Source: Amphibalanus amphitrite (taxonomy: Eukaryota > Arthropoda > Thecostraca > Balanomorpha > Balanidae). Taken from it: a DNA stretch of 64,000 nt. The stretch lies in contig NW_024881824.1 of NCBI RefSeq assembly GCF_019059575.1, positions 248,001-312,000 of the forward strand, in the 5' to 3' direction. Under the pieces are notes generated by a model, which saw only the letters and a program-made list of their open reading frames with translations, did not search any database and was not told the DNA's origin. A program made the translations under genes and the position numbers. Of this stretch, positions 1 through 18,400 are shown in pieces; the first letter of the stretch is position 1, and each line of letters starts with the position of its first letter.

Positions 1-1300
1 GCGGCCTCCGGCGGCGGCGGCGGCGCCTCAGACTCCGTCAATGACCCGACAACCGCCGACGGTTCGGCGACAATTAGTGCGAAATCGATATTGCATGTGG
101 TGTTTACGGCTGCGCGACCGCGCACATTATGTGGGTTCAAAGCGCTCGCCGCGCACCGCCCCTCGTCTGCAACAATCAGCGCTGTAATGGCTGCGACCGG
201 GGCGGCGGCGGCCGGGCCGGTGTCGTTTTCACGGCGGCGGCGGCGCCTGTGATTGGCGGCGCCGTCGTCTGGTGGCCGCGCCGCGTCTGTCTCCGGTGCA
301 CCGATGATTGGTCGGCCGCCGCCGCCGATTGGCACGGAAACTGAGCCGACGCTCATAGGGGCCGGGCACGGCAGCAGCGCCGGCGTCCTGGGTGGCCCAC
401 CGAGCACACTTGTCACCAGAGGTCGGCCCGCGGCACCCTGCGGTCGGTGCGCCGCCGACCGGTGGGGCCGACGGTGACAACTCTCTCAGACAGGCTAGTC
501 TGATGCGCAGTGCGAAAATGAGGCCGGCATTTTGCGTGGCCTGCCTAGATGGATGCTTCTAGAGTCGAGAACTCTAGACTGTCGCAAATGATCGATGTTA
601 GAATTGCGCGCTAACCACACCGGTGTGTTCTGTGGGATCCCCATTTGCTATCTGGAGGCACAATCTCAAGAAATGCTGACTGATCATGCCGACAGCTTTG
701 TCGAGTGTTTCTACAAACACTGACGGAATTTGTTACCTGCCGGCCATTTGTTTCAATTTACTTTCCCAATCTGTATGCGATCGCCATTCACAGTCTGGCC
801 GATAAGACCGATGCATTGTGACCCAGACTTCAAAGCTGGCGTGGGCGATCGCGCCGCCGGTGCCTGGGCCGGCCGATGAGGCAGGAAAGGAATCACACCG
901 CCGACAGCAATGCCTCACAACTCGCGCCGGAGAAACCCCCGTGCGGAACTGAACGGTTCCGCCGACTCTTGCCTCGTGCGCCGGCGGGTGTCGCGTTTCG
1001 GCGACGGGCGCCTGGGGGTCGACTCGCCGGCGCCGTGACTCCTGACTCACTGACTCCGCGCGGTCCTCCCGTTCAGTCAGCGCGCGCGTCCGTGGCGCCG
1101 GCAGTGACTCACGCACTTCCTGTGAGACGCCGGCGGCGGCGGCTGGGCGGCGCCGGCGCTCCACCTGCTGATGACAGCACACCTCGTCCCGCCGACCCGC
1201 CGTCCCTCCTCTGACACGTCGGGCGCCGTCACGGCGGAGTTGCGGGGTGCGTATCTCGACACCCGACGGGGCGCGGAGTGTCGTGTTGAGTCGTGTCGGC
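1..1300. other. CpG-rich, island-like region without a recognised gene
   Basis: GC-rich sequence with very many CpG dinucleotides and runs of GGC at the left edge. Short open frames occur on both strands, but their arginine, proline and alanine bias is what any GC-rich DNA gives, and none shows a known domain. It looks like an unmethylated promoter-type island. It could serve a gene lying to the left, or the missing first exon of NDUFA8 further right, but nothing in the sequence decides this. Confidence 0.4.
251..332. promoter_or_regulatory. Cluster of three inverted CCAAT boxes
   Basis: The hexamer GATTGG, which reads CCAATC on the other strand, occurs at 251-256, 306-311 and 327-332 inside the CpG-rich block. 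Clustered CCAAT boxes are typical NF-Y sites of TATA-less promoters. I see no TATA box or initiator that would fix a start site, so the promoter role is an inference from motif and context. Confidence 0.3.
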
Positions 1301-4300
1301 GGAGACGGCGCCTGTTTGTCGCTGATCGGCTATGAAACAATCGTGGGTGGAGGTGTGAACTCTGTGGTTGTTTTGAACGCAGGGGATTCGATGTGTGAAA
1401 TCGATTGGTGGTGTATTGGTTGGGTTTTTTCTTCTTCTAAGTACGGCTGAATTAAAGCATGCGTCTCATGTGCATGAAAGTACATATGCGTGGTTGTTTT
1501 GAATGATTGACTTCGCCTGTCAATGAAGCATGTTCCTGTTGGTGATTCACGTACATAAAAGATCAACAACCAGTTAACATTGTAGGTTTTTTTTGGAACG
1601 CATTCTATATTTCAAAATGATTTAGCTATGATGGTTATTTATAATAGGTTTTATCTCATCTTTAGGGATAACTTGTTATTTTTGCGTGTCGGCTTGGCGT
1701 TGATGCGTAACTATTTTAAGACACTTGTGGCATTTTAAAGACGGGAATGAAAACTTCCATTGGCGCCTAGACCTTGTTGTGTCCCAGTTATATAACCAGA
1801 GGCGTGCAGTGGCGTCGCGACCTGGGGATTATCATATGCTGGCTGGCTGGGAGAAATCTGTCGGATTATCTCCGCTTCTCTCCGATGAACTTGGCACGGA
1901 CTCAGTGGAGACATTCGAGAACCCGCCGCGGTATGCCTTGGATTGACGCCATTGAGCCAACAGTGGTCTGTCAATACTTTGCTTCCCTTATCAACTGGAA
2001 GCGCTTTTTGCTGTCGGACCGCGTACGTCTCATTGGATATGGTCATGCGGCTTGGGCACGCGATGGGTACCAAATCCCTTTTCAGTCTGTTTCCCCGAAT
2101 CCCGGGAACCGAGGGACTCAACTGAAGGATTGTGGGGTTTCGCATGGTTTTTATCTGTTTCGTGTCGATTTACACGTATCACAATGCATTTTCGATAGCT
2201 TGGTACTGATGTACATGGTGAGCCTCGATAGGTTTGACAGTTATTGTTGAGTCAGCACATCGCATGATAATGCTGCGACCAAGTCGACATTGAGAAGGAC
2301 ATCCAGTTGGACTTGAATAGTTAAACAGGTTTTGTGACAGTAATTTGCATTACTTACATTCCTATCGGCCGGTATGAATTTAACACTCACAACAGGATGG
2401 TGCTCATTACAGTTATTGTTGTACGATGCATGTGAGTGGATGCCGTGCCATTCAGGCATTCCTACTTCTCTCTGGCACTAGTCTGTTGACCCCTGCAGTA
2501 TGTTCATGATCTATTCTCACTGTTGTCTGTTAGCAGAACACAGGCATTGTCTTGACTTCTCTAAATTTCCATCAAACGGACGGACTGCCGACGGCTTCGA
2601 TATCACTGTCCTGCCCAGTCCTGCCCCCGCAGAAAGACGGTGACCTCCTGTGCATAACGACCCTGTGGTGGACGTGCCTCCTAAATCCAACTATAATTCG
2701 CAACTTGCAACATTTCCAACTTTTGTTATTTCTTTGCCATTTTAGCAAATGAAATAGCAAAAAATAACTACAAAATAGTCTTCGCTATTTCATGATGCAT
2801 GATGATGTGGTTGTAGCGACGATGTGTAGACGGTGTCTCCCAATATAGTAAGACGTGGCTTTTGTGAACTGGTTGCATATATCTCATGGAGGCGGAGACG
2901 CGTAAACGGTATTGACTTTTGTTCTAGGTATGTTAAGCTGTTACCAATGCAGCGAGCTAGATGATTTCGCAACGTATTCATTTTCCTTTTTCCGTTTTTT
3001 ATGTTAGAGAGATTTAGGTAGGTATTTTGTATTTAGCGTCCACATTTCTAAAACTTTTTAACGTTCTTTAGCTGTGTGGGTTTCTCACTTTCCTGTTATA
3101 AATCAGAGTACTTTCATCACGGTAAACTTTTCCGTCACTTTGCCCTACAATTTTGCATGAACGGTACTAAAACAGAATCATATTACCTTATCGACGAAAA
3201 TAAGGGAACACGATGAAGTAAGCCGCTCTGTCGGGTGTGCGCCGGAGGAGGTGAATGACACCACCTAACTGATCACAAAATGCGTCTCCGATGACACGAC
3301 TGCCTGTAACCGGCGCCACCCTCTGTGTCATACGACAACAGAGGCGACAGCGGGCGTAAAACACACATCTCCCGGGCCCTAAAATGGCAGCGACTGACAC
3401 TGACTAACGCTCGATAAGATCTGCCGCTTGATGACCTAGCCTATATCGGGCGCGGGTTCGTCGTGGGAGGGTCGCTCCGGGCTGAAAAAGGTCACCGGCC
3501 GCCTTTACGGGTCCTTTCTTTACCGGTGTTTACGCGGAAAATTGTTGTACAGCGTCCGTGTTTGGTGGCGCATGATTGTGCCGATAGCGGAGGAGTAATA
3601 GGGGTGATTGTTCTAAGGCTGGGTCGCCACAGAAAAGGCAGCGACGATGCTGAGCAGTAACCCTGATGACTAGAAGGCACTTTTGGCCAGAAAGTGTACG
3701 TGGCGGTGCACGTGATCGGAAGGTCCCCATCGGCATTGTATCCTGTTATATAATGTAAAAGCTGTCAATACCAGCTGGGCACAATGAAGCAGGACACAAA
3801 ACCGTTTGACTGCGAAACCGGGTTCAAAGGTTCGCGCGACGGTGGAAACTTGCTATGTCATTTACTCGTAAAACGTATAGGATCCGGTAAGGCACTGGCC
3901 CATGGATGGGAAATTTCCCGTTGTCTGTACTCTAAAAGCGCATGTCAACCGTTACTGTTGCGATTTTTAATGGGCCTGTTTTCAAGCAGTTTAGCAATGA
4001 GTGCTAGTGTCTCGTCACATGTTTTATAGTTTTAAAATTGTTTTGGTAAGCCGGTCTCGTTTGGAGGACACCGACAAGGCCGTGACAACTGACATAGTCG
4101 GACGGCTGCAGGATTTGTCGCTCGCAAGGCGTTTGGGGACGCGGCGCCGCTCAGACGCTAAAAATGTTTATAAGCCTGGGTCACCTGCCCCACTTTGTCC
4201 CGTGGCATCCATAGGCTTCCTTCACTAGTGTGTAGCAATCGATCACTCAGTGTTTCGTGAATGGACAAGGAGGTGAAATTGAATAAATCAACGCGGGTTA

Positions 4301-7300
4301 AATGTTTATCTTACCTGTTTCACGAGTCCATACTCCATAGCACTTTGCCTCAGGTGTCTGGCCATTTAGGAGGCACATGGGGTTTGATCAACCGAAGGTA
4401 ATGAAGCAATGATTTTATACATCCTCATAAATTTTGGAATCAACGTCCCCAGCCTTGTTGCTGCTAACCATTGACACAGACATCTGGAGGCATTTGACGT
4501 CAGTTTCCCTCCAGTGACGCACGTCCAGGAATTAATTTGACGCCATGATGAAGAAGGCAAGATTGCAGCCTGACGTGCTACTGCGAGCAACTTTGATGCT
4601 GCAGTGCCCTCTATTAGCCTACCTATGGCTGGCCATCAGTCGAGTGCCATTGTGTTTAGATATGTCTAAGACAACAGCAGGCTTCGGCGTATGGTCATAC
4701 AATATTTACTTTAGGCGTGCACTCACTCAATTTGCCTGCAGTTTGCTCCCCGAAACCTTCTCAGTGTGACTAGCGCCTAGCGGTAGGTAAGATTCATTTT
4801 TGAAGTTCGAGGGAAGACGGCCATGGGAGAAGCAATTTGTCATGGATTCACAAAAGAACGTTTTTAGAAAAAAAAATCACGATCTGTCATGATAAGTTTA
4901 GCTGAAATGGGTCCTGCAGTGTTTTGGCAAAATAAAGTTGAAGATGATGATTACATCTACCTATTGCGTGACAGGGGTGTACTCTAAATACATACGTCTC
5001 GCTTTGAACCCCTATGATCACGTGACCGGTGACCCCAAAAGTGGTTATTATTTCATTAACACCGTATTTCAATCAGTAGCGGTGGAACACCTTCAATTAC
5101 GGGGGGGGGGGGGCACTGCCGACTTTTGGTCCCATTCTTTCCATGCAACGCCCATAGAGCTAATGTTAAAATGTCAAAATCAGAGGGGGACACGGTGCCC
5201 CGGTGCCCTCCCCGTTCCGCCGCCTATGATTTCAATAGTTATTTTATGCCTGCGGCTTCGGCTGACTATAAAACAACCCAACTTATCCTGCGGACAAACA
5301 ATTAAATGTGCGCTGTTGGTACCTTTTGATTTCATGTGGTTTTGAACTGCACTATATCATTAACAGTCTCTTCATTACATGTCATTAAGCATCCGTTTTT
5401 GTAGTTTCTCGTTTGCTACAGACGTCCACCGCACTGAGCCGTGTACCGTTTGTCGTTCTCAGAATATGACGTCCGTTGTTTAACAAAACTTACACCACTG
5501 TGATATAAGTGTTATCCTTCTGAAGTTATTCCATCGGCAAGTCTCGGGCATACAGTCCAGGAATGAGCACTTCTACTGCCAACGGATGTGCTATTATGTC
5601 ACTGCGCTCCAACCACTGGTTACTCCTTACAGAAAGCATACTGCATTATAAACAAACATGAACCTAATTACTCGAACTCTTGCAGAAACGCCTTTTTTGC
5701 CTCTTTCACTACCAGACACGTATGACAGCGAAACTGTTGCAGAATCTTCATGCTTAACCAGCGCCCAAAAGATTGCATGGAAGTTGCAAAAATGGTATGT
5801 AAGTGCCTCCAAATTTCCCACATGCCATAGTGACTTCCAGAAGTGGCAAGGCCGCTGCCGGCTCTACTGCCATTCTTGCGGTGACGATCGTAGAAGTTAG
5901 CTCCTTGTCGAGCTCGCTGGATGAGTGGGGACAAGAGCGTCTCTCGGCTGGCCACCGTATGAACGGGCTCGCTACCTGTCCGCGCGTATTCGCCTCAGTG
6001 ATGGCCATCACTAACAGCCTTCCCCTTATGCGCGGCTAGAACGGGATTATTAGTAACAGCTTTGCCTATATGGCATTATTTATTTGAGACGATAATGTGA
6101 TATTGTTAATATTATAGAGATAGGCGAGTTGGTAGATATGGCAATGGAAATGTTTCATTCGAGTGAATCATTTCACCAGTGTCGTGAAAGTCTGCTGAGT
6201 GAACGGTCTGGAGGAGCTCGCCTCTCGCGTGATTTTGAACCCGGCAATGCCGATTGTTGTCGGCTTTGGTGTGCTTGTCTTACTCATAAGTCGAGCTTGC
6301 CTCGGCGCGCACCAGCAGGCGTGATAGGTCACTGGGTTGCCGGTAATACGACGGAAATAACTATGCACATAAGCCATTTAAAGCACGTCTTAATTCCATT
6401 TTAAGCCTGGATGGCATTTGCATTTCTTTTACGAACGTCACTGAGTGTGTGTTTTAGATATCTGTCTTACAAATATGGCAATCTTACCTGTCGTTCGGAT
6501 CTAAAGTCTGCGGTATCTTGGTGTATCGACCGTGGCCAAACGATTATATTGCATATAATGGCCCTCCGCGGTTTAATGCCACTAAAGCGTGCTGCCTGTA
6601 CACCTTACTATTCGGTTATATAAACACTGCGATCACATGATCGATTCAGTGCTCGTTGGGACATTGACCGCCGTTTTGCAGAACCAATTTGGAAGAGTTC
6701 GAATCGTAATTATATAAAAACAAAAGTAACCTTGTGCATTTCTCATCGGAATGCTATATTGCAGAATCCATAGCATAATTTGGGCTCTGAGGCTATCGTG
6801 TCTCATATAAAAGTGTTTGGCATCCAAGAAGTTCAAACCTGATCAGACCTTCGATTCGAGCGCTGCCCACTGATCCGCCCCCGAGGCACGGCCGGGACGG
6901 AAAGTGTCCGTGTCCGATTGAGCTGCGTGTATTGGTGTTTGTCGCGGTTGATGGCCGCTTGTTCGGGAAGCTCCGCCTGGGTGCGACTTCCGAGACTCCT
7001 TCCGGCCAGGAAAACGACCGAGAGAAACAAAAACCCAGTCGTTAGTCGCTTCGCTAACCGATCAGATATCGATCGATATGATTTGATTTTCCTTGCGTTT
7101 GTGCCTCGGGTTGTTTTCCATCAGTCCAGGCATTGAAGATTTGCCTTGGTGCTAGGTTGCTAAATATTGCATGGTTATACGAGTATAGCATGGTGAGTTG
7201 GCATAATGAAGCCTAAGTGAGCTATCATGTGGTGATAATGCACTTAAGACGACCCACTGAGGCTTCCCATGACCGCAGGAGTGCCCTGAACGGGTTTCGG

Positions 7301-8058
7301 TCACGGAGGCGGGCTGAAGCGATCGGTGACTATCGGCTTCCGCTGTTCCCCCAGGTCAGATCAGCGTCCGCGTGCCGTGGCTCGCTATGTAAATTCCCAG
7401 GTGTCTTCTGCCGTCCCCGGCACGTTTCCCGATGGCCAGAGCGACCTCCGCCATGCAGCTGACATGAGAGAGATTGCTGCGTTGGTTTCCAGGCGGAACT
7501 GCTACAGAGTCCAGGCCATGGCGAAACCGTTTTGTTCAAAGCCAGCGAATTTGAGATACATGCTGTCCTGTAAATAGTGACTGTATTAGGTGGGTGGTTT
7601 TATTATCGTTAAGGCTACTTCCCTTTGTATTTTTCTGGGACATGTGTATTTTGGAATAAGTGCAATCCTGTGAGGGGATTGATCTCAATCAGTCCACCAA
7701 CGGCTTTTAGGCTTTGGCTCACAACTGAGCTTTTATGTAACACCCGGGCTGGTGGCTGTCACCTTTCCCCAGCGTGTCCGTTTGTGTTGCAGCTGGGCTG
7801 TTTTTACCGTCTTACATAAGTGTAACTTTATATCTCTTTGTGGGTGCTCAAGCACCCCCAATCCTGAGCTCAGCACCCCCTGCCTCCTTAAAGCACCCAC
7901 AGCCTCCTCAAAACATTCCCAGCTGACTCAAGGCCCTCAATAATCAGTACTTCCATCTCCTAGTACTTGTAATGAGCTCAGTGAATCATGCAAATACTAT
8001 GCTTACTCAATTCAGTGACTAAGAGAAATGAGAATATACATTGAATAAATTACCACAA
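1301..8058. other. Anonymous DNA, no gene seen
   Basis: Moderately AT-rich sequence with many stops in all frames. No open frame here resembles a known protein and no tRNA-like fold was noticed. A run of 13 G lies at 5101-5113. It may be intergenic, or part of the first NDUFA8 intron if exon 1 lies further left. Confidence 0.4.
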
Positions 8059-8158
8059 CCCCCCCCCCCCCCCAACAAACAAACAAACCCCCCGTTACAA
8101 CAAACCCCCATGGGTGGGAAGGTTGCATCCCCCCCCCCCCTGTGCCAGCGAGGGTTAA
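8059..8158. repeat. Isolated end of a TTAA-type MITE
   Basis: The block ends at 8139-8158 in CCTGTGCCAGCGAGGGTTAA. Read on the other strand this is the same terminus as the MITE at 9405-9831, with one difference in 20 bases. It continues in the same way: terminus, run of G, then ATGCAACC. A run of 15 C at 8059-8073 and one of 12 C at 8129-8140 lie inside. No partner TTAA terminus is visible to the left, so this is best read as a truncated copy. Confidence 0.6.
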
Positions 8159-8262
8159 GGCCAAACATCGATACCAGGTAAGCGCAGTCGGTACGGTGGT
8201 GAAGGAGTGCGTACAAGAACATGACATCGGTATGAATGAGGCGGGCTTTGATGGACTCAGTT

Positions 8263-9408
8263 TTAACCCGCCCCGGGCCGGGGGGGGGGGGGGTGTTTGA
8301 ACACCCCCCGCGGTTTTTGAGTTAGCACACCTGTTCGGGCATCTTTTCCGCACATGTTATGAAAATTTTAGACCCAGGTCGCCTTAGGTCAGGTCACCAG
8401 GTCACGCCAAGTGACCTCACCTCAGAAAAAAAGAATGCTCGTCATACCTACACCGATTGATCGATTGCCTTGAAACTTTCAGCAATTGATAAGAGCAACA
8501 TTATCTATAAAATGTTTGTCTCAGAATTTTGATGTCGGTGACCTCAGGTCAGGTCAATTTTGCGACCTCTCCATTATAAGTCAATGGGAGAAAATTGAAA
8601 AACGTCTGATTTGCACGAACGCCATTCTAGACACTATCAAACATCGAGATGTAGGTAAAATTGACACACTGAACCGAAAAATGGCAACTGTGACCCCTGG
8701 TTATGTCCCCGAGGTCATCTCAGGTCACGAACAGAATCTAACAGTTTTTCGCTAATAACTTCTGCTAGAGGCGTGCTAGAGCGCTGAAAACGCCTTAGGT
8801 GTGTTCGGCTCGACGTTGCGGACCGACTGATATGCCACATGACCTTTTCCGGTCAGGTCATGACCTTGACCTGGGGTCAAATTTTCAAGTTGACCTTTGA
8901 AGGTCAAATTATAGTTCATTCGACGCGTCTCGACGAGAGGAACACGATGCTGGCAAAAGTAATGTCATGGCTCTTTTGAGTCAAAAGTTATTGCCGAAAA
9001 AAAAACATTTTTCGTAAAAACGGTTATTTTTGGAGTTTTTGCCCTCTGGAGGCTAAACCGTTGACCTGCAGTCAAATCTAAGAACATTACTCAGAAAGGT
9101 CTGTAAAAGGGTTATCGAATGCGCTTTTCCTCAGCGCTGTAGCTCTATCGGTTCCCGAGATAGCCGTTGACAGTTTCCAAAATGTTGAAATAGTCAACAT
9201 TTTACCTTTGGTGACCTCTGGTGACCTGACCTTTGACCTGACCCAAAAAATGACCCGAAGTGTTTTCGTCCTTATTTTGGACGTTCTTTCGATTGTCGCT
9301 TACCGCGCGTAGCTACGTGGCCCAGGAGCCGAGTTAGAAGGGGTGGGGGGTGTTCAGACACCCCCGGCCCGGCGCGGAATCTCAGAGCACCGGCCCGGCG
9401 CGGGTTAA
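8263..9408 (+). mobile_element. piggyBac-type MITE, family A (1.15 kb)
   Basis: A non-autonomous element bounded by TTAA on both sides. The left end is TTAACCCGCCCCGGGCCGG (8263-8281). The right end at 9390-9408 is its inverted repeat with one mismatch in 19. TTAA target sites followed by CCC and ended by GGG are the hallmark of piggyBac-like elements. Just inside each end lies a hairpin: a G run, then GTGTTTGAACAC or GTGTTCAGACAC, then a C run. The right terminal 13 bases are duplicated at 9365-9377. The interior holds many AGGTCA or TGACCT hexamers and no transposase; the 89-codon open frame at 8486-8755 looks accidental. A diverged copy lies inverted at 54.56-55.66 kb, which confirms a dispersed repeat. 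No autonomous partner is in the window, so the superfamily rests on the termini. Confidence 0.72.
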
Positions 9409-9831
9409 CCCTCGCCGGCACAGGGGGGGGAGTGATGCAACCCCCCTAAGGGTTTTCGCGAATAACTCGCGTAAAAAAAGGCCGATCGGTCGGGACGAAA
9501 CTTTCAGTACTCTCGCATTGATCATTTTTACACCTACCCTGAAAATTTCATGACCCTGACCCAAATAACCTTTGACCTGTGACCTCCTTACCGAGACCAT
9601 ATTTGGCCGGAATCGCGATTCGGCGTATGTCGGCTCGCATTAGCCGGGCGTTTGCAAGCTTAAAATTGGGTATCATCGGCTTTTTCTCGTGACGGGCAAC
9701 ACGCTCGTTTTTTCCGCGAAGCTCTAGCTCGATCAGAGGCCAAACGCGAGGGGGTGTGGTCTTACCAACCCCCCCCCCTCCTCCCTTGTGCCATCGAAGG
9801 ACGCAAAGTGGCCTGTGCCGGTGAGGGTTAA
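9405..9831 (+). mobile_element. piggyBac-type MITE, family B (427 bp with TTAA)
   Basis: A second TTAA-bounded element directly abuts family A and shares its TTAA at 9405-9408. The left end is TTAACCCTCGCCGGCACAGG (9405-9424). The right end at 9812-9831 reads CCTGTGCCGGTGAGGGTTAA, its inverted repeat with one mismatch in 20. Runs of G near the left end and of C near the right end follow the same plan as the related ends at 8158 and 58,947. The interior contains TGACC and GACCT motifs, a GAAACTTTCAG module, and no coding capacity. Confidence 0.72.
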
Positions 9832-15446
<5,615 letters not shown>

Positions 15447-18400
15447 TATATCTCTTCCTTTGCACTGTGCACAAGATGCTGCTAATATCCTGGTGAACGA
15501 TAACTTGGCGCATTAGTGAACCGACTGTGATCCTTTCTATAGTTGTCCTTTTACCAGCTATAAAATAAGTGATTTCACGTTTCACTGAGTACCCCGCTCT
15601 AAGAATAGGTCTACGTCTCTGGGAAATTAGGCCGATGCCGCTCGTTGCGGACAAGCATTTGTGGAATTCCCGCGATGCAAAAGAATGTGGTTCAGCAATC
15701 GGTGGATCCTGCTCGTTGGGGCCTAATCGCAAAGTGACCTGACCTTGCCGAGATAGAGTACCGTTGTTCTGCTGTGGTCTCTGGGTTTAGATGGTTGTGA
15801 TTTCACACCGCGCCACGAAATAGGCATGCATTCGTCTCGGCGACCCCGCTGTCGGGTCTAGATCATCTAATCAGTACCACATTTTAAATATTTTTAGATA
15901 ACGCTGAATAGTATTGCTCTAATTATTGTCGTCGCTCAGCATCATAAAAATGACGAATCGTGACGATGATTGGCTCTGCTGATGAACCTATGGCCTGGCT
16001 AGTCTATATTTGACGGTTTTTATGTCAGTTTAGAGCGATATTGTCGGCATGTTTCGTGTATCTCGGATAAATCGGCTGGCTTTACGCCGTGCCCTGTCGC
16101 CGACCTGTCTGTTAGTGCTATATTTTCGATTTGTTTGGCCGCAAAATTCCCCTCGCTGCTTATCTAAAAAAGGGAGATAAATCCAGGAATGTGCGGAGCG
16201 GGACCAAGAAGGGGAGTGGGGTGTCAGATTATATAGTTATGAATGGGCCTTGGGAGTTACCCAATTGCCTAATCCGTGTTTCGGTATTCTCCATACATTG
16301 TTTGGGCTCTATGCTGTTGACGTAGATAAGCCTAAGTTTCACACTTTTTGCTTTATTTGTTGTTTGGGAAGTCCGTGCTTACACCAGAGGTGAACTGGAA
16401 ACACTTCATGAATGAAAGTTGAACAGAAATTTTGTGTTCCGTGCTCATTGAAATCGCCGATTACCAGCTGTACTCGTGACACTATCAACATTGTTGAATA
16501 ACGATGTAGTTTTTGTGTTGTGGCTGCTAAGTAAACATCACGGAAACAGTTGGCTCCTCGGCCCGTTAGAGCAATTAGGGCTGTATTGCACGGTGTTTCC
16601 AAATGCCGCCTTCCCGGTGAAGGCAGTGCACTCGACGAATCCGTAGAAATACGCTGTTATCATTGAGCTCAATTGAGGCTCTGGTGAGTTTGGAATAGTG
16701 GATTTCCCAGCGTGTGGTGAGAACACTAACTGTTGACATGACGCTGGAATGCATCTGAGAAGGTGTTTGGATGTTTGGCGGCAGGAATTACGTCATCGAG
16801 CTGATCTGGGTAGCAACCGGAGTAGTACATAGTTTGACGCATCCTCGTAGCATTTCCGTCAGCGCCGCTCTGATATCGGACAACACATTCCATGTCGATA
16901 CCCGAACAGATTCCTGCTTACGAAACCGGCAGTCGTGACTACCGCAAACCGAACAGCATCCGGTTTTCGTTGGCCGACACCAATGCCGTTGTGAGCATCA
17001 TTGCTATTCCACGAGAGCTGATATCGCGGCGGAGAGCGATCGTGTCCAGTTCGTCTGTTGCCGTCGCGCGGTGTGACCCGGTCGGTCAGCCGTCGAGTCG
17101 TCGGCGTCGGCGCGTCGCTACCGTCGCGACTCGGGCTGGGTGGATCGTCGACGTCGACGGCAGTGGATCGTCGGTGCGGACAGCAGTCGGCCGTCGGCGC
17201 GCTGTTGGGATGGCGCCGTCAGTGCGAGAGGGAGATCCGTCGAACGAGGGCTCAGCAGCCGGTGAAGTGAGAGCTGCAGCTCGTATGACAGCTCGTGTTG
17301 ACGGGTGACGGACGCAGGTCATTTAACAGGAAGTTGACGGATGACAGATACTGGAAGTGACGGATGGTCAGCGCGAGCAGGAGCCGGGAGTGGAGGTACT
17401 GCAGTATCGTACAGTATGGGTGGCGATACTGGGACCGCAAGTGGTGATGGTGACCATTTGGGACGGCAGAGGCGGCATTTGGCAGTGACTATGAGGTTTG
17501 TGCAGGAATGAAGGAATTGAAAGGAATTCAAACCCGACAGGTGTGAAGAACAGCGAGCGCGCGGTGGCTGGGCTGGGCGGACGCTGGTGGCTCTCCGCCA
17601 CGGCCCATTCAGGTGACGACGCGACTCCCAGATTTTCCCGGAAGGTCCGGAGTGATTGACGGGGTTTCAGACGAGTGTCGCAGTAGTGTGGTTTGATCAC
17701 CAACCAAACACACTCGTAAACAAAAATAAACACTTATCAGAGCCAGGGCAGAAGGAAATTGCGCAAGAAGACAGATGCATTGTGTTGAGAAATCTGGTTT
17801 GTAAACATCGTCGTTATGTAATTTGTTTTGATTTCTTTTCAGTATTGTGCAAGATGTATGTCGTTTTTAACGTTACGCCTTTTTAGTCCTTTTAAGTCCA
17901 CGTTCAGAATTGACCATAAATTTACGCGCGGAAATGAGCACAATGCACACTTTGCGGCAGCACATTGAATCCGGTAGTTACGTGCCCACATTCTTTATAT
18001 TCGTTACTCGGGGAGCAAAGTTTTGATAAGCCCATTACCAATGGTGATAACTACTATTTCATAATTGTAAGTTGTTAACTGCAGCCCCATGGGACGCAAA
18101 ATTTTGGAGTGATATTTTCATTTAGAATGTATGAAGATCTGCTGTTTTCCCGGAAGGTGGACTCAACACTGTTACAAGACCCGATCTTAGTTGACATCCA
18201 ATTGATTCTACTGTTACTATGGTGTGATTATGCAGATTACCTCATCGCAGCAGACAGACAAGAAGTAAAACCACATTAGCACAGGAAAATGCGGCGTGCA
18301 GTTACTTTCTGTGGACTTATCGCCACCTGCTGAGCCGTGAAAAGAACAGAGAAAAGAGTTGTGCCGCGCCTTAACCTGGTCCGGCAATGATTGGCTGTGC

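Noticed and set aside
8486-8755. 89-codon frame inside MITE family A
   Set aside because: It lies within a non-coding MITE, no domain is seen, and the inverted copy at 55 kb does not keep it open.
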